Assembly: GCA_003506065.1 (NCBI GenBank)
Contig: DNXA01000055.1
Location: 1 to 6,168, forward strand
DNA from: Actinomycetota bacterium
GTDB taxonomy: Bacteria; Actinomycetota; Actinomycetes; S36-B12
Length of the DNA: 6,168 nucleotides
Direction of reading: 5' to 3'
Made by a program: the position numbers and the translations under genes. Shown here piece by piece: positions 5,872 through 6,168 of this stretch (its first letter is position 1; each line of letters begins with the position of its first letter). The notes beneath the pieces are model-generated. The model did not search any database and was not told where the DNA came from. It saw only the letters and a program-made list of their open reading frames with translations.

Positions 5872-6168
5872 TCAAAGCTCGGACGCGTTGGTCAATTCAG
5901 TGAGTTCGGCTTCGGAGAGTGTCAGATCTGCCATCGGAAGCAACTCAGCGAGCTGTTCCAGATTGCGGGCACTGGCGATCGGGGCCTGGACTGTTGGCTG
6001 TGCCAGGAGCCAAGCGAGTGCGACTGCGGAGAGTGGCACCTCATGATTGGCAGCAACGGCGTCCAGGGCGGCAAGCACCGCTAACCCGCGGTCATCGAGC
6101 ATTTTCACAGCTCCCCGCGCACGAGGGCTGTCGATGCGATCCGCACCAGGTCGGTACTTGCCGGTCAG
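5872..6168 (-). CDS. Aldo/keto reductase, C-terminal part (5' partial)
   Basis: 98 residues are visible before the TGA at 5872-5874; the frame is open through the right edge, so the N-terminal two thirds, with the catalytic Asp/Tyr/Lys/His residues, lie outside. LTGKYRPG at the first visible residues matches the 'GxLTGKY.pG' segment of the aldo/keto reductase barrel. AVALAWLLAQP (visible about 48-58) followed by VQAPIASARNLEQLAELL matches the C-terminal NAD(P)H-binding block, usually written 'v..pIpGar..eql.enl', and LSEAELTELTNAS is the usual end. Such enzymes reduce aldehydes or ketones with NADPH. The substrate cannot be told. The usual Pro-Gly of 'IPGA' is IASA here, a common variation. 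It lies just upstream of tesB. Confidence 0.9.
   Translation of the reverse strand: MTGKYRPGADRIDSPRARGAVKMLDDRGLAVLAALDAVAANHEVPLSAVALAWLLAQPTVQAPIASARNLEQLAELLPMADLTLSEAELTELTNASEL

Noticed and set aside
5840..6046. 68-aa plus-strand open frame, Ser-rich
   Set aside because: It is opposite the aldo/keto reductase C-terminus and has no supporting start signal.
1..6168. CRISPR array, tRNA, insertion sequence or prophage remnants
   Set aside because: No regularly spaced repeats, cloverleaf sequence, transposase motif or terminal inverted repeats were seen on either strand.

Overview
The window looks like chromosomal DNA from an actinobacterium. This is an inference from the GC-rich codon use, GTG starts, strong GGAGG-type ribosome sites mixed with apparently leaderless starts, and the actinobacterial look of the TesB thioesterase, the DUF2889 protein and the membrane GGDEF-EAL protein. 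No rRNA, tRNA, CRISPR array, transposase or phage gene was seen.

Layout, left to right. (1) The 3' end of an unrecognised plus-strand ORF (to 266). (2) After 34 nt and a near-perfect anti-16S ribosome site comes a 741-aa membrane protein with about nine to ten transmembrane helices and intact GGDEF and EAL domains (301-2526), a cyclic di-GMP synthase/hydrolase. (3) Converging on it, and overlapping it by 20 nt, is a compact two-gene minus-strand operon: a small protein resembling S-adenosylmethionine decarboxylase SpeD (3307-3678), then a 262-aa protein resembling LuxI/FeeM-type N-acyl synthases (2507-3295). The stop codon of the first gene is part of the ribosome site of the second. (4) A 221-nt divergent intergenic region. 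(5) A plus-strand DUF2889 gene (3900-4910). (6) Converging on it with a 4-nt gap, a minus-strand acyl-CoA thioesterase II, TesB (4915-5820). (7) Upstream of tesB on the same strand, the C-terminal part of an aldo/keto reductase that runs off the right edge (5872-6168).

The most interesting part is the SpeD-like/LuxI-like pair. LuxI enzymes acylate S-adenosylmethionine to make acyl-homoserine lactones. SpeD enzymes decarboxylate S-adenosylmethionine, and some relatives decarboxylate ornithine or arginine. Both proteins appear divergent at catalytic positions: the SpeD-like protein keeps a serine at the pyruvoyl site and the active-site cysteine, but seems to lack the usual processing serine and histidine; the LuxI-like protein has Asp and Thr where the family has Glu and Arg. 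Tight coupling of the two, next to a cyclic di-GMP enzyme, suggests an undescribed small-molecule (perhaps N-acyl amine or amino-acid) signalling or tailoring system. The homology calls rest on reading motifs by eye, and the pathway idea is a hypothesis. The rest of the window (TesB, DUF2889, aldo/keto reductase) looks like ordinary metabolic content.
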